Assembly (NCBI GenBank): GCA_038869735.1 | Contig: JAWCQO010000006.1 | Location: 4,255 to 68,254, forward strand | Origin: Candidatus Anstonellales archaeon | GTDB taxonomy: Archaea > Micrarchaeota > Micrarchaeia > Anstonellales > CG1-02-47-40 | Direction of reading: 5' to 3' | DNA: 64,000 bases | Shown: in pieces, positions 9,067 to 17,165 of the stretch | How positions within the stretch are numbered: the stretch's first letter is position 1 | Layout: each line of letters begins with the position of its first letter | Notes under the pieces: generated by a model | The model's database searches: none | What the model was told of the DNA's origin: nothing | The model's input: only the letters and a program-made list of their open reading frames with translations | Program-made: the position numbers and the translations under genes

Positions 9067-10494
9067 ATGATTCTTCACCAATACGAAAAGCGCATTCTCT
9101 TGGCGCTCAGGCCCCTAAATCATTCACTATCGCTATCAGAAACCGCTAAGAAAGCATCCCTTTCAGAGGACGCCGCAATAAAAGCTGCAATGTGGCTTGC
9201 TGAGAAGGGACTTGCAAAGATAAATTCTCAATCATCAAAAATTCTTTCATACACCAATGAAGGTGAAAGCTACCTCAAAAACGGCTTTCCGGAGGTGTCA
9301 GTTACCAAGAAAGCAAGAGCAGGACTTTCAGTAGAAAATCTAGACCCACTTGAGCTAAAGATTGGATTGCCTTGGGCAAAGAAAAAAGGCTGGATAGAGA
9401 TTTTGAGTGGTAAACTAGTACTCACTGAGAAAGGTGCGGAGGTCTTGACACGCGAAGTGACCAACCCATACATTCCAAGTGAACAAGAACTTATTTTGCG
9501 AGGTCTCGCACAAGCATCGGAAAAGAAAACATACACGATAGAGCTTACATCTGATGGCAAGAATGAAGCTGAGCGAACGGATTTATCAGAAGAAGAAATA
9601 AATCAAATTACCCGTCAAATGCTTATTTCAGGTGAATGGAGAGGAAAGAAGCTTCGAGAATACGATATAAGTTCACCGGTTGAGGAAACACTATGCGGAA
9701 AAAGGCACATCATCTCTCTACTCCAAAACAAAATCTCTAAAATATTTCAAGAGATGGGTTTTGAGGAAATGGAGGGAAAAATGATAGAATCCTCCTTTTG
9801 GAATTTTGATGCTCTCTTTCAGCCTCAGGATCACCCAGCAAGAGACCTTGCAGATACTTTTTACTTAGAAGGAGAACATCCATTGCCCGACAACGACTTA
9901 GTTCAGAGAATTAAAAAGGTTCATATGCGTGGATGGAAATACAAATGGAAAGAAAGCGAAGCAAAAAAAACCATCCTCCGCACTCACACAACTTCAGTTT
10001 CAGCAAGGACTCTTTACTCCAATTTCAAAGCAGGCATACGAGAAGGAAAAAAGTACTTTTGCATAGGAAAAGTGTTCAGAAATGAGGCAACCGATTACAA
10101 GCATCTTGCAGAATTCTTTCAGGTTGAAGGAATCGTTGTTTGGGAAGGGGCAACATTTTGCCATCTACTTGGCTTTTTGTCAGAATTTTACAAAAAGCTT
10201 GGATTTGAAAAGATACGCTTCCGACCATCATACTTTCCATATACAGAGCCATCTCTTGAGGTTCACGTGTGGTATGAACCAAAAAAAAGCTGGATGGAGC
10301 TTGGAGGAGCAGGAATATTCAGACCAGAAGTGTCACTCCCACTCTCTGAGCGCTATCCGGTGCTTGCGTGGGGTCTATCACTAGAGCGCCCACTCATGCT
10401 GCTTCTTGGAATAGAAGACATACGTTCTTTTTACAAAAATAATATAGGTTTTCTTAGAGCTTCGAGATTTCCAGAACTCCTAAATAAGAGGTAA
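9067..10494 (+). CDS. pheS: Phenylalanyl-tRNA synthetase alpha subunit
   Basis: 475 residues, the archaeal/eukaryotic length. The N-terminal ~200 residues are winged-helix DNA/tRNA-binding-like domains. The class II catalytic core follows: motif 2 around FRNEATDYKHLAEFFQVEG and motif 3 in GLSLERPLMLLLGIEDIR near the C-terminus. It charges tRNA-Phe together with PheT, which is not in this window. A GGAGG Shine-Dalgarno occurs about 10 nt before the ATG. The membrane protein gene that follows starts only 3 nt after the stop, so the two are probably co-transcribed, a combination with no obvious functional logic. Confidence 0.95.
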   Translation: MILHQYEKRILLALRPLNHSLSLSETAKKASLSEDAAIKAAMWLAEKGLAKINSQSSKILSYTNEGESYLKNGFPEVSVTKKARAGLSVENLDPLELKIGLPWAKKKGWIEILSGKLVLTEKGAEVLTREVTNPYIPSEQELILRGLAQASEKKTYTIELTSDGKNEAERTDLSEEEINQITRQMLISGEWRGKKLREYDISSPVEETLCGKRHIISLLQNKISKIFQEMGFEEMEGKMIESSFWNFDALFQPQDHPARDLADTFYLEGEHPLPDNDLVQRIKKVHMRGWKYKWKESEAKKTILRTHTTSVSARTLYSNFKAGIREGKKYFCIGKVFRNEATDYKHLAEFFQVEGIVVWEGATFCHLLGFLSEFYKKLGFEKIRFRPSYFPYTEPSLEVHVWYEPKKSWMELGGAGIFRPEVSLPLSERYPVLAWGLSLERPLMLLLGIEDIRSFYKNNIGFLRASRFPELLNKR

Positions 10495-10497
10495 TGA

Positions 10498-12534
10498 ATG
10501 CTAAAGAAAGCTTTAATTTTACTATTAATTATCGTTCTTTTCGCCATTACTTCTATTTTTTTCTTTCAAGACAACGAAAAGGAACCAGCATTAAACAGAG
10601 AGGCTGAAGCTCTAATCCAACCTGCAGGATGCGGAATCGCAAATGCAGAAGGCTCTTATGCAGCATACTGCAATCTGCTGCTGGATTCACCCATCAACAC
10701 GTCGATAACCGCAGGGGTGTTTCCAAAAGCCCCATCACGCGAAGTATACTTTTTTGAATATCCTCATATAGAATCAAAAGATTACGAGGCTTTAAACGAT
10801 TACCTTAAAAAAAAGCTTTTTGGAACCGGGATATTCTTCTCATCTATTTCAGCCAACCGCCTCAACTCAGTTTCGGATTCAATACTCATAGTGCCTACCG
10901 GCGTATTTCCAAAACCCATCTATGAAAATATTCTGAATATCACAAGCAAGAGAAATGTTATCGTCTATTTAGGACTACCTCCTATCTATTTGCTAGAACA
11001 AGACGGCTCCATAGTCTCAAATCCAGAAAATGCCCTCTTGTTTAGTGGGAAAGAAAAATGGAACACTATACCATTGGGGGATTCATATATTTATTACTCT
11101 CCTCTTTCTCTTGACAAGTTCAACAGGGCCAAGGAAGCCGGCGAAGAGATTCTAAATGTCGTTTTGCGTCAGCCTTGGCTTGGAGGTACGTTTTATTCAA
11201 TTACACTTCCCCCTACTCATAGCAAAAAGACAATATTTTTTCCATCCCAGTTTTCAGAAGGATACTTGCGGCTCTTCTCTTTCACTCCCTCCAACACCTT
11301 TCTTTTGGACGAAAAAGCAAAAAAGCCACCAGGCAATCTTCTCCATTCAAAAGTTTCAGCTGCTTCAAAAGAACTTGAACTTCAAGCAGCAATAAATAGA
11401 ACCTTCTCGTCTTCAGTTTTTCTGTCTTTTTCACTTTCTATTATAAAAGATGGCGTTGAAGTATTTCGCACAAATATCGGAAATGCGAGCATGAGGGAGA
11501 TATGGTTCAGGACATTTCCACTTCAAGTAGACCTTCAACCAGGAGACTATCTTCTTATAATTCATGACCAATACATGCAAACGCACACCAAGTCCTATCT
11601 TCACGTAAAAAATATAACCGTAAGCTACTTTCCCTATCAAGAAGGCTTATACTCTTTCCTCGTTTCTGAGGACGGAAAACCAATGAGCGATACCTATGCA
11701 GAAGTCTACGTTGATAATGCAACATATCTTGGAAGGCATCCTATCGTTGGGGGGACAATACGCCTTTCTCCAACCAGCATGGATAAGACTAGAGAACACA
11801 ACTTTAGATTTAAGATAGAAGGAAAGGAGATACTAACCAAAGCAGAACCGCCCCACAGTGTCTTTTCATTTTATTCAACTTACGGCTTACCAGCCCTTCT
11901 CTTAATTATTGGAATTTACCTTTTTTTTAAGAGAAGGGGAGAGAGACTTGTAGTTGTTTTCCCAGATGTCAAACACTCACTTCAACAAACCGTGCGAATC
12001 ACAAAAGGAGAAGCATTGGAAGCCATAAACTCAGCCCATAGTAACTTTCCATCTCCATTCCTCGGGCTGACACTACAGGATATCCGAAGGGCCCTCCAAG
12101 AAAGGATGCGTCTAAAAGGTAAAGATGTTATCTTCTCTGATGAAAACGTACTTGAAATCCTAAATTCCCTTGCTTCTGAAGGTAAAGTAAGAAACTATCT
12201 GGACCATTATGTTATGCACCAAGCAGACCCAAAACGCTCCTCCATGCTTCGCACTGCCTACGACTTCCTCCTCTCATCAGGTAAGAAATTCAAAATAAAA
12301 AAAGATGGGTCTATAGTTTGTGGTGAAGATACAATTGAAATTCACACAAACACATGCATACCAAAACTTCCACAACGAGGGAGGCTCATACTCCTTTTTG
12401 AAAGTGAACAAGAAATGGAAGAGTTTAAAGGTCAACTCCGTGGAGGAGAAAAAGAGCTGTTAGCGCTATCGTTAGCCCTAAGGTCAGGCAAGCTACTACT
12501 CTCTACCATCTTAAACGTAACTGAAATATTATGA
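10498..12534 (+). CDS. Two-TM surface protein with cytoplasmic winged-helix-like region
   Basis: 678 residues. A signal anchor (residues 5-22) is followed by an extracytoplasmic region of ~430 residues containing GTGIFFSS, a LIVPTGVFP segment and beta-sandwich-like strands. A second transmembrane helix lies near 460-478 (YGLPALLLIIGIYLFF), followed by KRRGER. The ~200-residue cytoplasmic part contains helices resembling a winged helix (LTLQDIRRALQERM ... ENVLEILNSLASEGKVRNY). This suggests a membrane-bound sensor/regulator, but the HTH reading is an inference from spacing only. The protein belongs to no family I know. The gene is directly downstream of pheS. Confidence 0.7.
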   Translation: MLKKALILLLIIVLFAITSIFFFQDNEKEPALNREAEALIQPAGCGIANAEGSYAAYCNLLLDSPINTSITAGVFPKAPSREVYFFEYPHIESKDYEALNDYLKKKLFGTGIFFSSISANRLNSVSDSILIVPTGVFPKPIYENILNITSKRNVIVYLGLPPIYLLEQDGSIVSNPENALLFSGKEKWNTIPLGDSYIYYSPLSLDKFNRAKEAGEEILNVVLRQPWLGGTFYSITLPPTHSKKTIFFPSQFSEGYLRLFSFTPSNTFLLDEKAKKPPGNLLHSKVSAASKELELQAAINRTFSSSVFLSFSLSIIKDGVEVFRTNIGNASMREIWFRTFPLQVDLQPGDYLLIIHDQYMQTHTKSYLHVKNITVSYFPYQEGLYSFLVSEDGKPMSDTYAEVYVDNATYLGRHPIVGGTIRLSPTSMDKTREHNFRFKIEGKEILTKAEPPHSVFSFYSTYGLPALLLIIGIYLFFKRRGERLVVVFPDVKHSLQQTVRITKGEALEAINSAHSNFPSPFLGLTLQDIRRALQERMRLKGKDVIFSDENVLEILNSLASEGKVRNYLDHYVMHQADPKRSSMLRTAYDFLLSSGKKFKIKKDGSIVCGEDTIEIHTNTCIPKLPQRGRLILLFESEQEMEEFKGQLRGGEKELLALSLALRSGKLLLSTILNVTEIL

Positions 12535-12575
12535 TTTCGAAATATTACTGCTCCTCAACCCTTGCCAATTTTCAT

Positions 12576-12590
12576 TATGTAATTTACATA
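12576..12590. repeat. Perfect 7-1-7 palindrome between convergent genes
   Basis: TATGTAATTTACATA is a perfect inverted repeat with a one-base centre. It lies in the 114-bp gap between the convergent ends of the 10498 gene and kae1. It could be a protein-binding site or part of the two terminators. The 3' end of the gap also has a run of C followed by A8. Confidence 0.35.
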
Positions 12591-12648
12591 GGTCACGTAG
12601 GAGTAGGGTTACAAAACTACACGCCCCCCCAAAAAAAACAACATTTGA

Positions 12649-13605
12649 TTATGGGGAATCTATCCTCCAATTCTGCCGTGGGATACACTCGCTAAACTCC
12701 ATCCTTTTACCGCTTAAAAAGTCAAGCATCCCGACATACGCAATCATCGCCCCATTGTCTGCATTATACTCGTTCCTCGCAACACCAAATCTAACTTGCT
12801 GGCCTCTGCACATGGCATATAGCATACTCTGTAATTTCTTATTTTGAGCAACTCCACCACAAACTATAAACTCCTTCTTTCCTGTAAGGCACAACGCTCT
12901 CTCGCATGCCTCGCACAACACTGCAAATGAGGTCTCCATAAGAGATTTGCATATGTCCTCTTTTTTTGCCTTACCAATCAACCTTTTTGCGTGGGTTAGA
13001 AGACCGGAAAAAGAAAAATTCATACCCTTAATTACATATGGCATGGAAATGAACTCCCCTCCTTCTCCAAGTTTCTCTATAACCGAGCCATGAGCTTTTT
13101 CTCCAAGTTCGCGTGCAAAAACATCAAACAGATTCCCAATCCCAATATCAAGCGTCTCTCCCAATATTCGATATCTTTGCCCTTGACGGATAATAATCTG
13201 TGTGTTGCCGCCACTCACATAAAGAACCAGTGGATCAGAAAATCCAGTTTCAAATTTACTTATCTCCACGTGTCCTCTACAATGATTTACTCCTAACAGC
13301 GGTTTTTCATACTTCCTTGCCAGGTATCTTGCAGCAATACATGAAATCCTAAGCGTCTGCCCAATTCCTGGACCTTGCGAAAATGAAAATACGTCTATAT
13401 CCTCAAGTCCCACCCCTGCCTTCTTCAATCCCTCCGCAATCACCATCTTTATATTCTGCTGGTGAAAGTCAGCAGCCTCTCGTGGCATTATTCCCTCACC
13501 AGCCGGTGGTCTGTAGACCGAAAGAGAGTTTGCAAGGATCTCCTTCTCACTAACTACGCCTACGCCAATGGTATGAGCCGTGCTTTCGATGCCTAGGCAA
13601 AACAT
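12649..13605 (-). CDS. kae1: tRNA threonylcarbamoyltransferase Kae1 (KEOPS)
   Basis: 318 residues, the unfused Kae1/TsaD length, so there is no C-terminal Bud32 kinase. N-terminal LGIESTAHTIGVG, the metal-binding pair of His in GVNHCRGHVEI near residue 107, LYVSGGNTQI near 130, and FVCGGVAQNKKL near 248 are seen. It transfers the threonylcarbamoyl group to A37 of ANN-decoding tRNAs within KEOPS. It is the last gene of a minus-strand run behind the CPBP protease (4 nt gap) and the S24e/S27Ae genes, a neighbourhood found in many archaea. Confidence 0.95.
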   Translation of the reverse strand: MFCLGIESTAHTIGVGVVSEKEILANSLSVYRPPAGEGIMPREAADFHQQNIKMVIAEGLKKAGVGLEDIDVFSFSQGPGIGQTLRISCIAARYLARKYEKPLLGVNHCRGHVEISKFETGFSDPLVLYVSGGNTQIIIRQGQRYRILGETLDIGIGNLFDVFARELGEKAHGSVIEKLGEGGEFISMPYVIKGMNFSFSGLLTHAKRLIGKAKKEDICKSLMETSFAVLCEACERALCLTGKKEFIVCGGVAQNKKLQSMLYAMCRGQQVRFGVARNEYNADNGAMIAYVGMLDFLSGKRMEFSECIPRQNWRIDSP

Positions 13606-13609
13606 AGAT

Positions 13610-14428
13610 TCAAAGGCTCCCTCCTGCTAACACACGTATATATATTATTGCAGTCAGGTTAAAAATTCCATGCGCTATAACCGCAGGATAAAGGCTATTT
13701 GTTTTTTCAACCATTCTGCACAAGAAGGCACCCAAAAAGAACGTAACAACCAATTCAGCAGCAGAACCATATATTAAATGTGAAATTGAAAAAACTGCGC
13801 TTGAAACCACCAGCCCAAAATGTCTATATAAGAAGCCTCTAAACAAAATTTCCTCAGACAGAGGAGACAGGACGATCGCCGCCAAAATAATATGGACTGG
13901 AAACTGTGAGACTTTTTCCTGTATTTTGTTCTGATCGTTTATTCCAATAACACTCAAAAGAAGCGATATAAAAAACGAAATTATAAACATCTGTATGGCT
14001 CCACTGATACCATTTAAAATTACACCGGTCCACTTTACTCTTAATTCAAGACCAAGCAAAGCGATAGATTCTGCAATGCTCCTGCCTTCAGACAAGTAGT
14101 AGTAAAGCGGAATAGCCATAAAAACAACCATAATCAAAAGGTCAGTGAAAAATAACCCAACCTTATGGATTCCGCTCATAGCAACAAAGAATATAATTGA
14201 AAGAATAACAGACCTCCATCCATGTCTTTTCGACAGCCACAATATAAGAAGAAAAGCAACAGAAAAAAATAAAATGACAAAAAAAAGATTCTCGTTACTT
14301 ACTTCTTCTGCATCCAAAACTCCTAAAATAACTCCAGAACTAAAGGCAATGTATGAAATTATAAACGCTGCCAAGAATTTAACAAGCAAGATATGGTCTT
14401 TTTTCTTTGCATAAATCTCAATTTTCAC
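13610..14428 (-). CDS. CPBP (CAAX/Abi) family intramembrane protease
   Basis: 272 residues with about eight transmembrane segments. The CPBP motifs are present: SEEILFRGFLYR near residue 195 (Glu-Glu plus Arg), the second motif SISHLIYG near 218 and the third AHGIFNL near 252. Members are membrane glutamic proteases that act on prenylated or bacteriocin-like substrates, or serve as immunity factors. Its substrate here is not predictable. It is inserted between S27Ae and Kae1 in what is otherwise a translation/tRNA-modification operon, with a 4-nt gap to kae1. Confidence 0.9.
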   Translation of the reverse strand: MKIEIYAKKKDHILLVKFLAAFIISYIAFSSGVILGVLDAEEVSNENLFFVILFFSVAFLLILWLSKRHGWRSVILSIIFFVAMSGIHKVGLFFTDLLIMVVFMAIPLYYYLSEGRSIAESIALLGLELRVKWTGVILNGISGAIQMFIISFFISLLLSVIGINDQNKIQEKVSQFPVHIILAAIVLSPLSEEILFRGFLYRHFGLVVSSAVFSISHLIYGSAAELVVTFFLGAFLCRMVEKTNSLYPAVIAHGIFNLTAIIYIRVLAGGSL

Positions 14429-14470
14429 TTAATTCACTTAATTTGCTATTTTTGTAATCAAATTCAGAAA

Positions 14471-14632
14471 TCAAACACGCTCAAAATAGCCGCAGTTGCC
14501 ACAGGAGCGCCTATCCTTGTGCTGAGCAAGTCTCTTTTTAGGCCCGCATTTTGGACAAGTCTTATCAGGATGAGAATACTGCTTAAAAGCTTTCTTTGCC
14601 GACCCTTTTTCATTGCCTTTAGCCACAGCCAT
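14471..14632 (-). CDS. rps27ae: 30S ribosomal protein S27Ae
   Basis: 53 residues, short but full length for archaeal S27Ae, which lacks the ubiquitin part of the eukaryotic fusion. It begins [10 protein letters not shown] and has a C4 zinc ribbon, TCPKCG ... SCGNCGY, ending in FERV. ATG at 14632, TGA at 14471. It lies 35 nt after the S24e gene on the same strand, the conserved archaeal order. Confidence 0.95.
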   Translation of the reverse strand: MAVAKGNEKGSAKKAFKQYSHPDKTCPKCGPKKRLAQHKDRRSCGNCGYFERV

Positions 14633-14667
14633 CAACTTTTTTTATTATTTCTTTATTCTTTCGCCTC

Positions 14668-14967
14668 TCATTTTTCCTTAACTTCTTTTTCCTTGACAGT
14701 TCCCCTCTTTATGAGATATGCAGGCTCCACAACCTTTAACACTTCTCTATCAGAATAAATGTTTGCGGTTCCCTGAAATTTGTGGCTTCCATAAACATTT
14801 ACTATCCTTTTTATTACTATATTCTCAACATCAACCGCAAATTTCCTTGCAAGAGCTTCCAACACTTCCTTTCTACTGGCCGTTTTTCCTTCTGTTGCAC
14901 CTTCAAATTCTATTTCCCTTCTTCCAATGCTTTTATTTTCCCGTTCATTTTTCACTAAAATGTCCAT
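14668..14967 (-). CDS. rps24e: 30S ribosomal protein S24e
   Basis: 99 residues. Typical S24e features are the N-terminal strand with NERENKSIGRREIEF, then SRKEVLEALARKF, and the FQGTANIYSD segment. It follows the aIF5A gene by 22 nt and precedes S27Ae by 35 nt on the minus strand, so aIF5A-S24e-S27Ae are probably one transcript. Confidence 0.96.
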   Translation of the reverse strand: MDILVKNERENKSIGRREIEFEGATEGKTASRKEVLEALARKFAVDVENIVIKRIVNVYGSHKFQGTANIYSDREVLKVVEPAYLIKRGTVKEKEVKEK

Positions 14968-14989
14968 CTGGACACCTCAAAACCAAAAA

Positions 14990-15400
14990 CTATTCTCCCT
15001 TCACCCTTATGATGGCTCTCTTTCCAAGGGCTTCCATTATCTCGCATTCGCGCCCAGCTTCAACCTTTCCTGCAAGTTCCTGCGGAATCGGCAATTCATA
15101 AGTTTCAAATGTCTCAATATCCATAAGCTGTGCAATATTACCGCTCACCGCTATAATCTGAGCGCTCCTTCTCTCGATTATAGGAACCTCAACGTCTGCA
15201 TCTGAAGGTGTAAGAAGGGTCTTTTTCTGCCCATCAAATATGCCAATCCCAACTACCCTCATCTTTGCTGCGCCATGCTTTCCCGGTTTTGATGAATCTA
15301 TACTAACAACTCTACACGGCACTCCGTCTATAATTACGTATTTTCCTTCCTTTAATTCCTTTGCGCTTGAAAAAACCTTACTCATAACAGTTCCCTTCAT
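14990..15400 (-). CDS. eif5A: Translation factor aIF5A
   Basis: 136 residues. The N-terminal SH3-like domain carries the hypusine loop SKPGKHGAAK (the modified lysine is the one in PGKHG), followed by an OB-like C-terminal domain. It relieves ribosome stalling at difficult peptide bonds. The modifying enzyme, deoxyhypusine synthase, is also in the window (31418-32251). ATG at 15400 is used here; a second Met (MSKVF) at 15385 is possible. It is divergent from the TatD gene. Confidence 0.95.
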   Translation of the reverse strand: MKGTVMSKVFSSAKELKEGKYVIIDGVPCRVVSIDSSKPGKHGAAKMRVVGIGIFDGQKKTLLTPSDADVEVPIIERRSAQIIAVSGNIAQLMDIETFETYELPIPQELAGKVEAGRECEIMEALGKRAIIRVKGE

Positions 15401-15453
15401 AGCCGAAAAAGACAGGAAAGTTTATATGAGATAGAGTTTTTAAATCAGCCTGT
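15401..15453. promoter_or_regulatory. Divergent promoter region aIF5A / TatD
   Basis: This 53-bp gap separates two divergent starts. It has two AT-rich elements, TTTATATG at 15421-15428 and TTTTTAAAT at 15436-15444. The first lies 26-33 bp upstream of the TatD ATG. On the minus strand the same two elements lie about 21-28 and 36-44 bp from the aIF5A ATG. Both messages would be leaderless or nearly so. Confidence 0.4.
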
Positions 15454-16179
15454 ATGCTAGTAGACGCTCACTGTCATCTTGACTCATTTGACAAGATAGA
15501 TGTTCCACAAGAGATTATTGCAATCACTTCCGGCTATTCTCATGAAGCCAACCAAAAATCTGTCGAAATAGCAAAGAAGCATAAAAACATTTTCTATTCA
15601 TTGGGAATAAGCCCTCAAATTGCGCAAAGAACAGAGGACCTTGAAGGAATGCTCCCGCAATGGCAGAACTTTATAAAAATCTCCAATCCAATTGCGGTTG
15701 GTGAGATAGGTCTTGACTTCCATTGGGCAAAAAGAGATGAAGAAAAACAAAAGCAGCGAAAATGTTTTCATTCGATGCTTGAGCTTGCAGAAAATTTATC
15801 CGTGCCAGTTGTATTTCATTGCAGGGAAGCATTCGATGAGCTGCTTTCAACTATTCGTTCTTATAACATAACCTCCTTTATGTTACACTGCTTCTCCGGC
15901 TCAGAAAAAGATGCGATGGAAGCAATTGAGCTTGGTGGATTAATTTCAATTCCTCCTATCCCTTCAACCGGAAGGAAAAAAGCAATAAAGCGAGCTGGCG
16001 AGGGTCACGTTCTTGCAGAAACTGACGCTCCCTATCTCGGCAGGACACTTAATGATATTAAAGTATCGCTTAGAATAATAAGCAACTCACTTAACATAAG
16101 CGAGGAGGAAGCAGGTAAAAAAACTGCTCAGAATGCAATTTCATTTTTTGGAATTGATGAACATGTCCAACGTCATTAA
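15454..16179 (+). CDS. TatD-family metal-dependent hydrolase
   Basis: 241 residues, a TIM-barrel amidohydrolase. It shows VDAHCHLD at the N-terminus (HxH metal ligands), AVGEIGLDFHW near 92, VFHCREA near 124, LHCFSG near 148, and AETDAPYLGR near 190. TatD proteins are Mg-dependent 3'-5' DNases of DNA repair or turnover. The gene overlaps the NYN-domain gene by 17 nt, so the two nucleases are likely made together. Confidence 0.93.
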   Translation: MLVDAHCHLDSFDKIDVPQEIIAITSGYSHEANQKSVEIAKKHKNIFYSLGISPQIAQRTEDLEGMLPQWQNFIKISNPIAVGEIGLDFHWAKRDEEKQKQRKCFHSMLELAENLSVPVVFHCREAFDELLSTIRSYNITSFMLHCFSGSEKDAMEAIELGGLISIPPIPSTGRKKAIKRAGEGHVLAETDAPYLGRTLNDIKVSLRIISNSLNISEEEAGKKTAQNAISFFGIDEHVQRH

Positions 16180-16627
16180 AACCCTTTCACAGCTTCTTTC
16201 TCAAAAGAAAAAGGAAAAAAGCATAGCATTGTTTGTAGATGGGCCAAACGTAATACGGCGAGATGTGAAGCTCGACTTAGTCAGCATAAGAAAGCAGTTA
16301 GAACGGTATGGGCAGATAAAAATCGCAAAAGTCTTCCTTGACCAGTATGCCTCCGACAAGCTAATCGAAGCGATGACAAATCAAGGATTCGAACCAATAA
16401 TAACAACTGGGGACGTGGACGTTACGATGGCCGTAGAAGCCGTACAGCAGATTTTCAACCCTAAAATACATATAATAGCTCTTATGACTCGTGACATAGA
16501 CTTTAGGCCAGTTCTTGTAAAGGCAAAAGAGCTAGGCAAAGAAACTATAATAATAGGAGCAGACCCCGGGTTTTCTGTTGCTCTCAAAAACACAGCAGAT
16601 ATTGTTATAACCACGCAGCTTCCTTAA
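16163..16627 (+). CDS. NYN-domain (PIN-like) RNase, TIGR00288-type
   Basis: 154 residues from the ATG at 16163. The NYN/PIN-like acidic residues are in place: ALFVDGPNV near residue 20, TTGDVDVTMAVEA near 80, and ALMTRDIDFRPVLVKAKELGK near 105. Members are predicted Mg-dependent RNases, and this archaeal subgroup is widely conserved. An upstream in-frame ATG (16133) would add ten residues and a much longer overlap with tatD; the MSNVIKT start fits the usual protein length better. Confidence 0.88.
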   Translation: MSNVIKTLSQLLSQKKKEKSIALFVDGPNVIRRDVKLDLVSIRKQLERYGQIKIAKVFLDQYASDKLIEAMTNQGFEPIITTGDVDVTMAVEAVQQIFNPKIHIIALMTRDIDFRPVLVKAKELGKETIIIGADPGFSVALKNTADIVITTQLP

Positions 16628-16638
16628 ATTCAAAAAAA

Positions 16639-16765
16639 TGGACTCGGGGGGATTTACGAGAGGCCCAATACAAAGTAAGGCCTGTATTCGAACCCCCAGC
16701 CTCCTGCATTATGGGGTAGCGTTTTTCCCTGCCATGCAGGCGCGCTACCATTGCGCCACAAGCCC
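16639..16765 (-). tRNA. tRNA-Ala(GGC) with two introns (anticodon loop and T-loop)
   Basis: Read on the minus strand. The acceptor GGGCTTG pairs with CGAGTCC, including the G3-U70 wobble that marks alanine tRNA, with discriminator A. The D arm is GCGC/GCGC and the anticodon stem CCTGC/GCAGG. The anticodon GGC is at 16731-16733. Intron 1 (21 nt, 16709-16729) is at 37/38 and forms a canonical bulge-helix-bulge: ATGG/CCAT central helix, bulges CAG and AAT. Intron 2 (34 nt, 16653-16686) is in the T-loop at 59/60. Without it the T-stem GGGGG/CCCCC and loop TTCGAAT are normal. Its BHB is relaxed (three of four central pairs, plus an AGGCC/GGCCT inner helix). The mature length is 72 nt and no CCA is encoded. 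Confidence 0.95.
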
Positions 16766-16774
16766 ATCTACGTG

Positions 16775-17002
16775 TTATTTTGAAGGCATTATATAAACAA
16801 CCGTATCTCCACGGAGAAGAATTGTTCCAACACCCCTCTTTACATTGCCGTTTTCAAGTTCTTCTCCCTTCTCAAGTACAATGTTCATATGGACGTCATA
16901 TGCTACCATAATACCTCGAAATTCTTTTCCTCCTTTGAGCCCAACAACAACTGTGTTTTGAAGAGCACTATTAAGCACATCAAATGGCCTTTTTTCAGTC
17001 AT
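16775..17002 (-). CDS. Archaeal Sm-like protein (LSm)
   Basis: 75 residues, full length for SmAP1. The Sm1 motif is around GKEFRGIMVAYDVHMNIVLE and the Sm2 motif is ILLRGDTVVYI near the end. LSm heptamers bind U-rich RNA. The stop is only 9 nt from the 5' end of the tRNA-Ala gene on the same strand, so the tRNA promoter lies inside the last codons of this gene. Confidence 0.95.
   Translation of the reverse strand: MTEKRPFDVLNSALQNTVVVGLKGGKEFRGIMVAYDVHMNIVLEKGEELENGNVKRGVGTILLRGDTVVYIMPSK
16789..16797 (-). promoter_or_regulatory. TATA box for tRNA-Ala inside the LSm coding end
   Basis: On the minus strand this is TTTATATAA, centred about 28 bp upstream of the first base of tRNA-Ala (16765). 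It overlaps the codons for the last residues of the LSm protein. Confidence 0.55.
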
Positions 17003-17165
17003 TGCTTTCTACCTCCTCCCTCCGCCGCTTCTTTTCTTTCTTTTCAGATTTTAGAAATAGGATATATGCTTTATAGTATTTAAAAAATGAATTGAGGGAA
17101 AAGGACGGTTACCTCCCATTCCCTTTCCTCTAACCCTTTTCTCTATTTAGTTATATAGACACTTA

